Assembly: GCF_003350535.1 (NCBI RefSeq)
Contig: NZ_QQBB01000004.1
Location: 231,384 to 295,383, forward strand
From: Microvirga subterranea
GTDB taxonomy: Bacteria > Pseudomonadota > Alphaproteobacteria > Rhizobiales > Beijerinckiaceae
Direction: 5' to 3'
DNA length: 64,000 nucleotides
A model generated the notes under the pieces. It was not told the origin of the DNA. It made no database searches and saw only the letters and a list, made by a program, of their open reading frames with translations. Below, piece by piece: positions 51,641 to 61,546 of the stretch. Position 1 is the first letter of the stretch. Every line of letters starts with the position of its first letter. Both the position numbers and the translations under genes were made by a program.

Positions 51641-52552
51641 ATGACGCATCCATCTACGCCCGATCAGCTCCCCGATGTTCATGTGCAGGCCGAGGTGCTT
51701 GTGCAGGCGCTGCCGCACATGCAGCGCTACGACCAGCAGGTGGTGGTGATCAAGTATGGCGGCCACGCCATGGGCGACCGTGCGGCAGCCGAGGATTTCG
51801 CCGAGGACGTGGTCCTGCTCGAGCAGTCGGGCATCAAGCCCATCGTGGTGCATGGCGGCGGGCCGCAGATCGGCCGGATGCTGGATAAGCTCGGCATCAA
51901 GTCGGAGTTCAAGGCGGGCCTGCGCGTGACCGATCAGGCCACCGTCGAGGTGGTTGAGATGGTGCTGGCCGGCTCCATCAACAAGCAGATCGTGGGCTGG
52001 ATCGGCGCCGAGGGCGGCAAGGCCGTGGGCCTGTGCGGCAAGGACGGCAACATGGTCACGGCCCGCAAGGTGACCCGCACCACCGTCGATCCCGATTCCA
52101 ACATCGAGAAGGTCGTGGACCTCGGTTTCGTGGGCGAGCCAGAGAAAGTGAACCGCGAGGTCCTGGATCAGGTCCTGAGCGCGGAGCTGATCCCGGTTCT
52201 CGCCCCGGTGGCGGTGGGGCAGGACGGCCAAACCTACAACGTCAACGCGGACACCTTCGCGGGCGCGATCGCGGGCGCCATGATGGCCAAGCGCCTCCTC
52301 CTGCTCACGGACGTGCCCGGGGTCCTGGACAAGAACAAGAACCTCATTCCCGAGATGACGATCGAGGATTGCCGGCGCCTGATCGCCGACGGCACCATCA
52401 CGGACGGCATGATCCCGAAGATCGAGACCTGCATCTACGCCCTGGAGCGCGGCGTCGAGGCGGTGGTCATCCTGGACGGCAAGGTGCCGCATGCGGTCCT
52501 GCTGGAGCTGTTCACGGACCACGGCGCCGGCACCCTGATCCGGAGGGGGTAA
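51641..52552 (+). CDS. argB: N-acetylglutamate kinase
   Basis: A 303-residue amino-acid-kinase-family enzyme of arginine synthesis. [12 protein letters not shown] is the phosphate-binding start, [13 protein letters not shown] binds N-acetylglutamate, and [17 protein letters not shown] and [14 protein letters not shown] are the nucleotide-binding blocks. Length suits the arginine-sensitive hexameric type. A short hairpin (52595-52613) lies after it. Confidence 0.96.
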   Translation: MTHPSTPDQLPDVHVQAEVLVQALPHMQRYDQQVVVIKYGGHAMGDRAAAEDFAEDVVLLEQSGIKPIVVHGGGPQIGRMLDKLGIKSEFKAGLRVTDQATVEVVEMVLAGSINKQIVGWIGAEGGKAVGLCGKDGNMVTARKVTRTTVDPDSNIEKVVDLGFVGEPEKVNREVLDQVLSAELIPVLAPVAVGQDGQTYNVNADTFAGAIAGAMMAKRLLLLTDVPGVLDKNKNLIPEMTIEDCRRLIADGTITDGMIPKIETCIYALERGVEAVVILDGKVPHAVLLELFTDHGAGTLIRRG

Positions 52553-52594
52553 GGGTCTTCCCGGAACTCCGTTTCATCCTTATATGAAGATCAG

Positions 52595-52613
52595 TGGGGC
52601 CAGTTCGGCCCCA
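52595..52613 (+). terminator. Weak hairpin after argB
   Basis: A seven-base stem (TGGGGCC with GGCCCCA) with a five-base loop but only a broken T run. It may attenuate rather than end transcription into the HAD gene. Confidence 0.4.
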
Positions 52614-52630
52614 TTGCTATCTTGATGGTC

Positions 52631-53368
52631 ATGAACGCGATTCCGCCTGTCGATCTCCACGTCTCATCCGCCGGATCCCGGCCCTTTTCGCATGTGGAGA
52701 CCTGGATCTTCGACCTGGACAACACGCTCTATCCGCATACGTCCCGGGTCTGGCCCCAGATCGACGAGCGGATCACCCTCTACATCGCCGAGCTTTTCGG
52801 GCTCGACGGCCTCTCGGCCCGGTCGCTGCAGAAGTATTTCTATCACAAATACGGCACCACCCTGCGGGCCCTGATCGACGAATACGACATCGATCCGTAC
52901 GACTTCCTCGACTTCGCTCACGATATCGACCATGCCGACATCGCCCTGAACGAAGACCTCGGCAAGGCGATCGAGAGGCTGCCCGGCCGTAAGCTGATCC
53001 TCACGAACGGCTCGCGCAAGCATGCCGAGAACGTAGCGCGGAAGATCGGCATCCTTGACCATTTCGAGGACGTGTTCGACATCGCTGCCTCGAACTTCGT
53101 GCCGAAGCCGGACCGGCGCGCCTACGAGATCTTCCTCGAGAAGCACGCGGTCGAGCCCGCCCGCGCGGCCATGTTCGAGGACATCGCCAAGAACCTCGTG
53201 GTGCCGCACGAGCTCGGCATGACGACAACGCTCATCGTTCCGCCGACGATCGATCCCTTCCGCGAGGAGTTCGAGCAGGAGGCAGTCAAGACGCCTCACA
53301 TCGACTACATCACCAAGGATCTTGCGGACTTCCTCAACGCCTGCCTTCTGCCGTCCAAAGGACGCTGA
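52631..53368 (+). CDS. HAD-family pyrimidine 5'-nucleotidase-like protein
   Basis: About 245 residues. WIFDLDNTLYPH is motif I, ILTNGSRKH motif II, and KPDRRAYEIF with MFEDIAKN motifs III and IV, in the order of the yeast Sdt1 / plant PyrP group, which dephosphorylates UMP, CMP and analogues. Three ATG/TTG starts lie within ten bases; the third, giving MNAIPPVDLHV, is a guess. The neighbourhood argB-HAD-dapD/E is conserved in Rhizobiales, though here dapD/E is 6 kb away. Confidence 0.82.
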   Translation: MNAIPPVDLHVSSAGSRPFSHVETWIFDLDNTLYPHTSRVWPQIDERITLYIAELFGLDGLSARSLQKYFYHKYGTTLRALIDEYDIDPYDFLDFAHDIDHADIALNEDLGKAIERLPGRKLILTNGSRKHAENVARKIGILDHFEDVFDIAASNFVPKPDRRAYEIFLEKHAVEPARAAMFEDIAKNLVVPHELGMTTTLIVPPTIDPFREEFEQEAVKTPHIDYITKDLADFLNACLLPSKGR

Positions 53369-53382
53369 GCGCGATCCGTACG

Positions 53383-53408
53383 GAAAAGCGGCACCCTCGG
53401 GCGCCGCT
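53383..53408 (-). terminator. Hairpin terminator of DUF892 copy 2
   Basis: A six-base stem (AGCGGC with GCCGCT), extended by inner CCC/GGG, with TTTT on the minus-strand side, 30 bases after the gene's stop. It lies between convergent genes. Confidence 0.6.
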
Positions 53409-53438
53409 CCTGTTTCGCTCAGACCTGAGGACCGGCCC

Positions 53439-53942
53439 TTAGGCAGCCTTCGTGTTGATCTTGCTTTCCGCGATGCGGTTCAGCTTCTGGTCCGTGGCCT
53501 TCTCCTGCTCGAGGATCTGGTGGAGGACGCCGGCGCAGTCGTCGCGGCCGAGCTGCTTGGCCCAGGCCACGAGCGTGCCGTAGCGGGTGATCTCGTAGTG
53601 CTCGACCGCCTGGGCGGCCGCGAGGAGCGCAGCGTCGAGGACCTGCGGGTCGTCGATGTCGCCGGCGATATCCTGCGCCTCGTCGATGATGCCGTCGATG
53701 GCCGGGCAGGTCACGCCCTTCGGGTCATGGCCGTGCATGCGGAACACCTGCTCCACCATCTGGATCTGCTGCTGGGTCTCGCCGAGATGGGTCTGGAAGG
53801 CCTGCTTCAGCTGCGGATCGCTGGCCTTGCTCATCATCTCCGGCAGCGCCTTCGTGATCTGCTGCTCGGCGTAGTAGATGTCCTGCAGGGTGTGGATGAA
53901 GAGGTCGTCCAACGTCTTGATGTCCTTTGACAAAAGGCCCAT
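53439..53942 (-). CDS. DUF892 ferritin-like protein (YciE family), copy 2
   Basis: A 167-residue paralogue of the gene at 28755-29249. IKTLDDLFIHTLQDIYYAEQQITKALP and LLAAAQAVEHYEITRYGTLVAWAKQL have the same Glu/His metal-ligand spacing. Start: ATG with a GGAAGGA-type ribosome site; a longer frame starting at 54050 would cross the promoter and is rejected. An exact EcfG-type promoter lies about 80 bases upstream, making it a second stress-induced di-iron or scavenging protein far from the first. Confidence 0.9.
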   Translation of the reverse strand: MGLLSKDIKTLDDLFIHTLQDIYYAEQQITKALPEMMSKASDPQLKQAFQTHLGETQQQIQMVEQVFRMHGHDPKGVTCPAIDGIIDEAQDIAGDIDDPQVLDAALLAAAQAVEHYEITRYGTLVAWAKQLGRDDCAGVLHQILEQEKATDQKLNRIAESKINTKAA

Positions 53943-54023
53943 GGCGCATATCCTTCCTTTGATGTGAGGCAAGTCAGCACGCGGCGCCATCAGCGGCAGA
54001 GCGCGTGGCACAACCGCGGGAAG

Positions 54024-54048
54024 AACGTCGCGGCCCACTCCCAGTTCC
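54024..54048 (-). promoter_or_regulatory. EcfG-type promoter for DUF892 copy 2
   Basis: GGAAC at 54048-54044, a 16-base spacer, CGTT at 54027-54024, all on the minus strand. The rmuC stop (54104) lies just upstream. Confidence 0.75.
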
Positions 54049-54103
54049 AAGGGCCAGGCCCGCCGATCAGGGGGATTTCGAGAGTCCGGTGAGCAGCCGT
54101 CGG

Positions 54104-55291
54104 CTAGTCGACGGCCCGCAGATTGCGGCCTTGCAGGCGCAGCAGTTCCGCCCGGGCGCCCGCTTCGCCGTCCTCGAACTCGAGCATCTCGATCTTCTGG
54201 CCGCGCTTCACGATCTTGTCAGTGGAAACCCGGATCTGCGCCACGTCGTCCTGCGCCTGCCGGAAATGCGCGTCGAGCTTCGCGACGCGCCCGTCGAGCC
54301 GCTCGATGTCCTCCAGGAGCTTCTGGACCTCCACCTGGATGACGCGGGCCTCCTCGCGGATGCGCGCATCCCGCACGAGCGCCTGCATGACCTGGATGGC
54401 GAGGGTCAGCAGGGACGGCGACACGATGACGACCCGGGCGCGGTGAGCCTTCTGCACCACGTCGTCGAAATGCTCGGCGAGATCCGCATAGATCGACTCG
54501 GCCGGGACGAACAGCATCGCGATGTCCTGGGTCTCGCCCGGGATGAGATATTTCTCGGCGATGTCCTTCACGTGCACCAGCATGTCGGCCCGCACCCTCG
54601 CGGCGGCGCGGATGCGGGCCTCGTCGCCTTTCGCCTCTCGAAACAGGGTGAAGCCCTCAAGCGGGAACTTGGCGTCGATCACGAGACCGCGCTCGTCTCC
54701 CGGCAGCCGCACGAGGCAATCGGGCCGCGTGCGGTTCGACAGGGTCGGCTGGAACGCAAAGGCATTCGGCGGAAGCCCGTCACGGACGATCGCCTCCATC
54801 CGGCCCTGGCCATAGGCGCCGCGGCTCTGCTTGTTGGCGAGGATGTCCTTCAGGCCGACGATCTGGCCCGTAAGGTCGGTCAGGTTCTTCTGCGCCGCGT
54901 CGATGACCGCAAGGCGTTCGTTGAGCTTCGACAGGTTCTCCGATTGATGCCGCGTCGTGGCTTCCAGCCCCTGCCCCATCCGGTGCTGCAGCCCGTCGAT
55001 CCGCTCGGAGATCAGGCGGACGAAATCGCTCTGCCGCGTGCCGAACACCTCGGCGATGGTCTGCATCCGCCCCGTCATCTCCGCCTGGATGCGGGTGAGC
55101 TCGGCCACCTTGTCGTCCATCTCCCGCGCCCGCTCCTCCGCGATGGCCGCCTCGAAGGCGCGCTCGCGGCGGGACTTGAGAAGAAGCGACGTCACGATCA
55201 CGAGGAGGACGAAGCTCCCCGCCGCCGCGCCGATCACGATCTTCCCCATCGTCAGGGAGAGGGAGCCGAGGGTGAGGACGACGTCGTTCAT
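54104..55291 (-). CDS. rmuC: DNA recombination protein RmuC
   Basis: A 395-residue protein with an N-terminal membrane helix (IVIGAAAGSFVLLVIVTSLLL), a long coiled coil (about 30-150), and a nuclease-like domain with RPDCLVRLPGDERGLVIDAKFPLEGF, the PD-(D/E)xK-type core. RmuC limits inversions at repeats and was found to process stalled or phage DNA. The ATG giving MNDVVLTLG was chosen; the slightly longer frame has no ribosome site. It ends 55 bases before the DUF892 promoter. Confidence 0.9.
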   Translation of the reverse strand: MNDVVLTLGSLSLTMGKIVIGAAAGSFVLLVIVTSLLLKSRRERAFEAAIAEERAREMDDKVAELTRIQAEMTGRMQTIAEVFGTRQSDFVRLISERIDGLQHRMGQGLEATTRHQSENLSKLNERLAVIDAAQKNLTDLTGQIVGLKDILANKQSRGAYGQGRMEAIVRDGLPPNAFAFQPTLSNRTRPDCLVRLPGDERGLVIDAKFPLEGFTLFREAKGDEARIRAAARVRADMLVHVKDIAEKYLIPGETQDIAMLFVPAESIYADLAEHFDDVVQKAHRARVVIVSPSLLTLAIQVMQALVRDARIREEARVIQVEVQKLLEDIERLDGRVAKLDAHFRQAQDDVAQIRVSTDKIVKRGQKIEMLEFEDGEAGARAELLRLQGRNLRAVD

Positions 55292-55378
55292 GGACTTGGA
55301 ACTTCCGGTTGACGCGGGCATCCGAACATAAGACGAACGATTTGACCATCCTGCCCTAAGCGCTTATCTCCCGCGATC

Positions 55379-55900
55379 ATGACCATCAGACCTCTCGTCA
55401 TTCTCCCCGACCCCAAGCTCCGCCTCGTTTCCGAGCCCGTGAAGGACATCACGGACGAGATCCGGAAACTCGCCGACGACATGCTGGAGACCATGTACGA
55501 CGCCCCCGGCGTCGGGCTCGCCGCCATCCAGATCGGCGTTCCCCTGCGCATGGTCACCATGGACGTGTCCAAGACCGAGGGTGAGCGCGAGCCCATGGTG
55601 CTGATCAACCCGGAGATCGTCTGGGCCTCCGAGGAGAAGCGGGTCTACGAGGAGGGCTGCCTGTCGATCCCCGAATATTACGAGGAGGTCGAGCGGCCGG
55701 ACCGGATCCGCTTCCGATACATGAACCTCAAGGGCGAGATCATCGAGCAGGACGCCGAGGAGCTGATGGCGACCTGCGTGCAGCACGAAATCGACCATCT
55801 CAACGGCGTGCTCTTCATCGATCACCTGTCCAAGCTCAAGCGCGACCGGGTCATGACCAAGTTCAAGAAGGCCGCCAAGCGGGGAGCCGCCGGCGCATGA
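55379..55900 (+). CDS. def: Peptide deformylase
   Basis: A 173-residue Fe/Zn metallohydrolase removing the formyl group from nascent proteins. Motifs GVGLAA (motif 1), EGCLS with the metal Cys (motif 2) and HEIDH with two metal His (motif 3) are all present. The stop overlaps fmt (ATGA). It is divergent from rmuC. Confidence 0.97.
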   Translation: MTIRPLVILPDPKLRLVSEPVKDITDEIRKLADDMLETMYDAPGVGLAAIQIGVPLRMVTMDVSKTEGEREPMVLINPEIVWASEEKRVYEEGCLSIPEYYEEVERPDRIRFRYMNLKGEIIEQDAEELMATCVQHEIDHLNGVLFIDHLSKLKRDRVMTKFKKAAKRGAAGA

Positions 55901-56829
55901 CCCTTCGCGTCGTCTTCATGGGCACGCCCGACTTCGCCGTGCCGACCCTCTCGGAGATCATCGGCCAGGGGCACGAGGTCGTGGCGGTCTACACCCGCCC
56001 GCCCGCTGCCGCGGGCCGCGGCATGGAGCTCAAGCTCTCTCCCGTCCACCGGATGGCGGAGCGCTTCGGGATTCCGGTCTTCACGCCCAAGACCCTGCGC
56101 ACCGACGAGGCCGCCGAAATCTTCCGGTCCCACGGGGCCGATGTGGCGGTGGTCGTGGCCTACGGCATGATCCTGCCCAAAGCGATCCTCGACGCGCCCG
56201 AGCTCGGCTGCCTGAACCTTCATGCCTCCCTCCTGCCGCGCTGGCGCGGCGCGGCTCCGATCCAGCGCGCCATCATGGCCGGGGACGCCGAGACGGGCGT
56301 CGCCGTGATGAAGATGGAGGAGGGCCTCGATACCGGGCCCGTGGCCATGGTCGAGCGCGTGGCGATCGCGCCGGACATGAATGCGGGCGAGTTGCACGAC
56401 AAGCTGATGGTCCTGGGCGCCGATCTCATGGTTCGGGCGCTGGCCGCCCTGTCCCGCGGGGGCCTCGGCTTCACGCCCCAGCCCGAGGATGGCGTGACCT
56501 ACGCCCACAAGCTCACCAACGAGGATGGCCGGATCGACTGGTCGAAACCTGCGCAAGCCGTTTACGACCACATCCGCGGCCTCTCGCCCTTCCCGGGCGC
56601 CTTCTTCACGGCCGATTTCGGCAAGGGCCCGGAGCGGGTGAAGGTTCTGCGGGCCGACAAGGCCGACGGGGCCGGCGAGCCCGGCAGCCTCATCGATCCG
56701 AAGGGGATCGTCGCCTGCGGCAGCGGCACCGTCCGGCTCCTCCAGGTGCAGCGGGCCGGAAAGGCCCCCATGGGGGCCGAGGACTTCCTGCGCGGAGTGA
56801 GGCTGGACGCCGGGGCCCGCTTCACATGA
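55897..56829 (+). CDS. fmt: Methionyl-tRNA formyltransferase
   Basis: A 310-residue enzyme using 10-formyl-THF to formylate initiator Met-t[17 protein letters not shown], then [15 protein letters not shown] and [19 protein letters not shown] hold the catalytic residues, and the C-terminal beta-barrel domain is complete. Overlaps def (ATGA) and, at its own end, the GNAT gene (ATGA). Confidence 0.97.
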   Translation: MTLRVVFMGTPDFAVPTLSEIIGQGHEVVAVYTRPPAAAGRGMELKLSPVHRMAERFGIPVFTPKTLRTDEAAEIFRSHGADVAVVVAYGMILPKAILDAPELGCLNLHASLLPRWRGAAPIQRAIMAGDAETGVAVMKMEEGLDTGPVAMVERVAIAPDMNAGELHDKLMVLGADLMVRALAALSRGGLGFTPQPEDGVTYAHKLTNEDGRIDWSKPAQAVYDHIRGLSPFPGAFFTADFGKGPERVKVLRADKADGAGEPGSLIDPKGIVACGSGTVRLLQVQRAGKAPMGAEDFLRGVRLDAGARFT

Positions 56830-57332
56830 CGTTCGAGGGGCGGATCCGGCCGGCACGCCCCGAAGACAAGCCCGCCATCCATGCCATTCACACGGCTGCC
56901 TTCGGGCAGACGGCGGAGGCCGACCTGGTCGAGCGCCTGGGGGCGGAGGGAGATCTGATCCTGTCCCTGGTGGCATGCACGGATCGGCCGGTCGGCCACA
57001 TTGCCTTCTCGCGCCTCGCCATGAGCGACGCTCCATCCGTCGGGGCCTGCGCGCTTGCCCCACTCGCGGTCGATCCTACCCGGCAGAGGCAGGGCATCGG
57101 GTCCGCGCTGATCAAACAGGGACTGGACCGTCTGGTCGAGCAGGGATGGGATCTGGTCCTCGTCCTGGGAGACCCGAATTATTACGGCCGCTTCGGCTTC
57201 GCGGCGGAGGCCGCGGCGGCGCTCCGGACTCCGTATGACGGCCCCTATCTCCAGGCCCTCGCCCTTTCCGACCAGGGTCGCGAGGCACAGGGACCCGTCG
57301 CCTATGCCGGCGCCTTCGCGGAGGTGTCCTGA
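56826..57332 (+). CDS. GNAT-family N-acetyltransferase
   Basis: A 168-residue [29 protein letters not shown] is the acetyl-CoA pyrophosphate-binding segment and [12 protein letters not shown] the closing strand; this matches the YhbS-like subgroup. Translationally coupled to fmt and one base before truA. Acceptor unknown; the operon position is common in Alphaproteobacteria and may be without functional meaning. Confidence 0.85.
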   Translation: MTFEGRIRPARPEDKPAIHAIHTAAFGQTAEADLVERLGAEGDLILSLVACTDRPVGHIAFSRLAMSDAPSVGACALAPLAVDPTRQRQGIGSALIKQGLDRLVEQGWDLVLVLGDPNYYGRFGFAAEAAAALRTPYDGPYLQALALSDQGREAQGPVAYAGAFAEVS

Positions 57333-57333
57333 C

Positions 57334-58077
57334 ATGCCCCGCTACAAGCTCGTCGTGGAATATGACGGCACGCCCTTCACCGGCTGGCAGCACCAGACGA
57401 ACGGGCTGTCGGTTCAGCAGGCGGTCGAGGAGGCGATCGAGCGATTCGCCGGCGAGAAGGTGCGGATCCACTGCGCCGGCCGCACCGATTCCGGCGTGCA
57501 CGCGACCGGCCAGGTCGTTCATGTGGATCTCGCCAAGGAGTGGCGGCCCGACACCGTGCGCGACGCCACGAACGCTCATCTCAGGCCCGCCCCCGTGGCG
57601 ATCCTGTCGGCGGAGCCGGTGCCCGAGACCTTCAACGCCCGCCTGTCGGCGGTGAAGCGGCACTATCTCTACCGGATCCTCAACCGCCGGGCCCCGGCCG
57701 CCCTCGACCTGAACCGGGTCTGGCACGTGGCCTGGAAGCTCGATGCCGAGGCCATGCACGAGGCCGCCCAGAGCCTGACCGGGCGCCACGACTTCACGAC
57801 CTTCCGGGCGGCCGAGTGCCAGGCCAACAGCCCGATCCGCACCCTGGACCGGCTCGACGTGGAGAGGATCGGCGACGAGATCCGGGTCCATGCCTCCGCC
57901 CGCTCCTTCCTGCACCACCAGGTGCGCTCGATCGTCGGCACGCTGGAGCGGGTGGGCGCGGGCCGATGGCCCGTCGGCGAGGTGAAGGCGGCGCTCGAGG
58001 CGCGGGACCGCAAGCGCTGCGGGCCGATGGCGCCCTCGACGGGCCTCTACCTGATCGGGGTCGATTATCCGGACTAG
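57334..58077 (+). CDS. truA: tRNA pseudouridine(38-40) synthase TruA
   Basis: A 247-residue enzyme. [15 protein letters not shown] at the N-terminus, the catalytic aspartate in [17 protein letters not shown], and [11 protein letters not shown] near the end are the TruA motifs. Start: ATG with GGAGGTG upstream; an in-frame start about 100 bases earlier is spurious. The stop codons of truA and the convergent gene share the palindrome CTAG. Confidence 0.96.
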   Translation: MPRYKLVVEYDGTPFTGWQHQTNGLSVQQAVEEAIERFAGEKVRIHCAGRTDSGVHATGQVVHVDLAKEWRPDTVRDATNAHLRPAPVAILSAEPVPETFNARLSAVKRHYLYRILNRRAPAALDLNRVWHVAWKLDAEAMHEAAQSLTGRHDFTTFRAAECQANSPIRTLDRLDVERIGDEIRVHASARSFLHHQVRSIVGTLERVGAGRWPVGEVKAALEARDRKRCGPMAPSTGLYLIGVDYPD

Positions 58078-58664
58078 CCCAGCAGCCCCCGCATGATCGT
58101 GCCGACGAAGGAGTTCAGCACGAGGCCGAGGAGCACGACCGCGAAGGCGGCAAGGCCCGGGACGCCCAGGGTCGCCTTGGTGGCGAACCATTGCAGCCGC
58201 AGGACGATGATGGAGAACGAGAGGCCGAAGAGGCTGGCGAGCGCCGGGGTCGCCCAGCCGAGCAGGAGCAGCATGGCCGGCACCGAGAGCACCAGCAGGC
58301 CGAGCACCGTGATCCAGTTCGTGACGATCACGAACGGCACATAGCGGTCGGTCAACCGGAAGGCGCGCGCGATCCAGATCATGGCGACCGGCAGGGCGAT
58401 GAAGCCCGCCAGATGCCCGAGGGCCACGACCAGATCGATCCAGAAGCTGTCGAGGAGCGTACGGTCCGGCTGGATCAGCCCGAGGCGAAGCCGCTCGAAC
58501 GCAATCGAAACGACATAGGCCGGCAGGGTCAGCAGGATCGCCGCAAAAGAACGCCAGAAGCCGTGTTCGCTCATGTCGAAGGCCTTGAGGCCTTCGACCC
58601 GGCTGTTCAGAAGGTCAACTGCCCCTCGGAACGAGCGATTCACCTCATCGGCCGTAACGATCAT
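58074..58664 (-). CDS. Conserved multi-pass membrane protein
   Basis: A 196-residue protein with five or six hydrophobic helices, beginning [19 protein letters not shown]. The first 45 residues are polar and may be cytoplasmic. No named family is recognised; similar short membrane proteins next to truA or dapE exist in Hyphomicrobiales. The longer frame from 58697 is less likely because MIVTADEV is a natural start. It lies 94 bases downstream of dapE on the same strand. Confidence 0.65.
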   Translation of the reverse strand: MIVTADEVNRSFRGAVDLLNSRVEGLKAFDMSEHGFWRSFAAILLTLPAYVVSIAFERLRLGLIQPDRTLLDSFWIDLVVALGHLAGFIALPVAMIWIARAFRLTDRYVPFVIVTNWITVLGLLVLSVPAMLLLLGWATPALASLFGLSFSIIVLRLQWFATKATLGVPGLAAFAVVLLGLVLNSFVGTIMRGLLG

Positions 58665-58758
58665 GCGAGCCCCCGAAAGATACGGTTTCTCACGCAAAAC
58701 CGGGGAGAGGCTAAAAACGTTCCAGCCCAGTTTCGACTAAAGTCTAATATAGCTTAGC

Positions 58759-59931
58759 TTAAGACTTTGTCGAGCTTTCCGCGAAATACGCATCCAGCAC
58801 CTTGCGGTAGATCCCGGCGAGCCGGTCGAGATCGGCGACTGGGACCCGCTCGTCGACCTGGTGCATGGTCTGCCCCACGAGGCCGAACTCGACCACAGGG
58901 CAATCCTTCACGATGAAGCGGGCATCCGACGTGCCACCCGTTGTCGACAGGGCTGGCCTGCGTCCGGTCTCGGCCTCGATCGCGTCGCTGATGAAGCCCA
59001 CGAAGGCGTTCGGCGGCGTGAGGAAGGCGACCGCGTTGGTGGGCTCCATGGCGAGCCGATAGCGCACCGTGTTGCCAGCAGCCTCGCGTAGGCGCCGCTC
59101 GATCTCCTGTTCCAGGCTCTCCGGCGTCCAGAGGTCGTTGAAGCGGATGTTGAAGGTCGCCCGCGCCTCGGCCGGGATGACGTTGGTGGCCGGATTGCCG
59201 ACATCGACCGTGGTCACCTCCAGGTTCGAGCCGTCGAAATGCTCGGTGCCGCGGTCGAGGGGCTCGCGCAGCAGGCCGTCGAGCAGGCGCAGCATTCCGG
59301 GGATCGGGTTATCCGCCAGATGCGGATAGGCCACGTGCCCCTGCTTGCCCTCGACCACAAGCCTCCCCGTGAGGGAGCCGCGCCGGCCGATCTTGATCAT
59401 GTCGCCGAGCTGGTTCGGGTTCGTCGGCTCGCCGAGGATGCAGTGATCGAAGCGCTCGCCGCGGACCTTCGCCCATTCGAGCAGCTTCACGGTGCCGTTG
59501 ATCGCGGGCCCCTCCTCGTCGCCCGTGATGAGGAAGCCGATGGAGCCGCCGAAATCGGGGCACTCACGGATGAAGTCGAGCGCCGCCGCCATCATGCAGG
59601 CGATGCCGCCCTTCATGTCGACCGCGCCGCGCCCATGGAGCTCGCCGCCGTCGATCTCCCCACTGAACGGATCGTGCCGCCAGCGGCCTGCATCGCCGGG
59701 CGGCACCACGTCCGTGTGGCCGGCGAAGAGCAGGTAGGGCTCTCCCGACCCGTAGCGGGCATAAAGGTTCTCCACGTCCGGCGTGCCGGGCGCGGAGAAG
59801 ACCGGGCGATGCACCTCGAACCCCGCCTCCTTCAGGACGCCTTCGATGAAGGCGAGCGCCCCGCCCTCCTCGGGCGTGACGGAGGGGCAGCGCAGGAGCG
59901 ACTGGGCGAGGGAGAGGGGCGAGGTGTCCAT
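58759..59931 (-). CDS. dapE: Succinyl-diaminopimelate desuccinylase
   Basis: A 390-residue M20 metallo-hydrolase of lysine and peptidoglycan synthesis. [12 protein letters not shown] supplies a zinc His and Asp, [11 protein letters not shown] the bridging Asp, and [12 protein letters not shown] the catalytic Glu. It begins four bases after dapD stops, so the two are co-transcribed and act consecutively. Length is normal. Confidence 0.96.
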   Translation of the reverse strand: MDTSPLSLAQSLLRCPSVTPEEGGALAFIEGVLKEAGFEVHRPVFSAPGTPDVENLYARYGSGEPYLLFAGHTDVVPPGDAGRWRHDPFSGEIDGGELHGRGAVDMKGGIACMMAAALDFIRECPDFGGSIGFLITGDEEGPAINGTVKLLEWAKVRGERFDHCILGEPTNPNQLGDMIKIGRRGSLTGRLVVEGKQGHVAYPHLADNPIPGMLRLLDGLLREPLDRGTEHFDGSNLEVTTVDVGNPATNVIPAEARATFNIRFNDLWTPESLEQEIERRLREAAGNTVRYRLAMEPTNAVAFLTPPNAFVGFISDAIEAETGRRPALSTTGGTSDARFIVKDCPVVEFGLVGQTMHQVDERVPVADLDRLAGIYRKVLDAYFAESSTKS

Positions 59932-59935
59932 CGGA

Positions 59936-60778
59936 TCAGTCGCGCAACAGCTCGTTGATGCCGGTCTTGGCGCGGGTCTGGGCGTCGACGCGCTTGACGA
60001 TCACGGCGCAGTAGAGCGACGGGCCGGGCGTGCCGTCCGGCAGCGGCTTGCCGGGGAGCGAGCCGGGGACCACGACCGAATAGGGCGGCACGCGGCCGAC
60101 GAAGGTCTCGCCGGTGTTGCGGTCGATGATCTTGGTCGAAGCCGAGATGAACACGCCCATGGACAGGACCGAGCCCTCGCCGACCACCACGCCCTCCACC
60201 ACCTCGGAGCGGGCGCCGATGAAGCAGTTGTCCTCGATGATGGTGGGGTTGGCCTGGAGCGGCTCCAGCACGCCGCCGATGCCGACGCCGCCGGAGAGGT
60301 GCACGTTCTTGCCGATCTGGGCGCAGGACCCGACCGTCGCCCAGGTGTCGACCATGGTGCCCTCGTCCACATAGGCGCCGAGGTTCACGAAGGACGGCAT
60401 CAGCACCACGCCCGGCGCGATGTAGGCGCCGCGGCGCACGGTGCAGTTCGGCACGGCGCGGAAACCCGCTTCCTTGAACTCGGTCTCGGACCAGCCGTCG
60501 AACTTCGACGGCACCTTGTCCCACCAGACAGCCTCGCCGGGACCGCCTTTGATCACGCTCATGTCGTTGAGCCGGAAGGACAGCAGCACGGCTTTCTTGA
60601 GCCACTGGTGCACCTGCCACTCGTTCCCGGCCTTCTCGGCCACGCGGGCCTTGCCGGAATCGAGGAGGTGCAGGGCCTGCTCGACGGCCTCGCGGACCGC
60701 GCCCGTGGTGGCGGCGCTGACATTGGCCCGGTCTTCCCAGGCGGCATCGATGGTGTGGGCGAGGTCGGTCATGGACAT
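59936..60778 (-). CDS. dapD: Tetrahydrodipicolinate N-succinyltransferase
   Basis: A 280-residue left-handed beta-helix acyltransferase that succinylates tetrahydrodipicolinate for DAP/lysine synthesis. Repeated hexapeptides such as [26 protein letters not shown], and [23 protein letters not shown], are characteristic of DapD. First gene of the dapDE pair. Two nearby ATGs at the start are possible. Confidence 0.96.
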   Translation of the reverse strand: MSMTDLAHTIDAAWEDRANVSAATTGAVREAVEQALHLLDSGKARVAEKAGNEWQVHQWLKKAVLLSFRLNDMSVIKGGPGEAVWWDKVPSKFDGWSETEFKEAGFRAVPNCTVRRGAYIAPGVVLMPSFVNLGAYVDEGTMVDTWATVGSCAQIGKNVHLSGGVGIGGVLEPLQANPTIIEDNCFIGARSEVVEGVVVGEGSVLSMGVFISASTKIIDRNTGETFVGRVPPYSVVVPGSLPGKPLPDGTPGPSLYCAVIVKRVDAQTRAKTGINELLRD

Positions 60779-61546
60779 GGATCACTCGGGAAAGGGCTTT
60801 GGAATGCGCAGTGATTAGCAACGGTGCGCGGGCCTGTCACCTGAGACTCTGTCTCAACGGGAGGCGATCAGGCCTCCGGGCATGCGGGCTCGGCTTCGCG
60901 CTTGGATTGGCGCGAAGGATTTTGGGCTGGTCCTGGCACTCTCGTTGAGACGAGGGAAGCGCGGGACGCGTTTGGCCTCGCGGTCCGAAGCGGAGCGCGA
61001 AGAGTTCGGGGCGGGAGCCGCCCGGACGGGAAGCCAAGGCGTCCCGCGCGCGGCTTGTCTCGGCTCCGGCCTCGCGCTCCGGTGCATGTGGCGGGACTCC
61101 ACAGCAGTCCCCATGCACCTTAGGGCGCTCGTTCGCGCAGCTCCGCCGGCGTGTCAGGCCTGCGGCGCGGGCGAGGCTGAGGAGAGGATGAAGACGGCCC
61201 TGCCCGAACAGACCCGCCTGCCTCGTCTCCCGCTCGGAGCCGTGCCGCCCGCGGGGTGCGAAGCCGCCGACGATCACAGCCGCATCCGCTCTCCTCGACC
61301 GACGCCTCGGGCGCGTCCCTCGCGAGAGCGAACGGCAACGATATAGCCAAGCTTGACGCGGCAGTCAAGAACAAATAGTGAACATCGCGGCCGCTGCCGC
61401 TCCCAGTTGTCATTCCCGGCCGGAGCGTAGCGGAGGGGAAGGGAATCCATGCTCACCGTGCGCCGGTGGATCCCCTTCCCGCGCCTGCGGCGCGCCGGGG
61501 ATGACACCCTCCGTCTCCTGGGAGAAGCCGGAGGCCGGCCCTGCGC
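60779..61546. other. Long GC-rich gap upstream of dapD
   Basis: A 768-base stretch without a convincing gene. Long open frames on both strands reflect GC-rich, Arg/Pro/Ala-biased composition and lack ribosome sites. Its right part contains a palindromic repeat (61408-61506). The left 500 bases are probably intergenic repeat or leader DNA; I cannot assign them. Confidence 0.45.
61408..61506. repeat. Palindromic intergenic repeat
   Basis: A 99-base imperfect palindrome. The outer arms TGTCATTCCCGGC and GCCGGGGATGACA pair, and the inner GGGGAAGGGAATCCA pairs with TGGATCCCCTTCCC. It resembles the extragenic palindromic repeats common in Rhizobiales. Copy number cannot be seen from one window; no other copy was recognised here. 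Confidence 0.65.

Noticed and set aside
51113-52522. 469-residue minus-strand frame
   Set aside because: Antisense to argB and the DUF423 gene; His/Leu/Asp-rich shadow composition.
55305-55309. GGAAC box upstream of def
   Set aside because: No CGTT at 16 or 17 bases, so not an EcfG-type promoter; a plain coincidence.
60882-61346. 154-residue frame in the gap upstream of dapD
   Set aside because: Arg/Ala/Gly-rich in several frames at once, no ribosome site and no family; it looks like GC-rich noncoding or repeat DNA.
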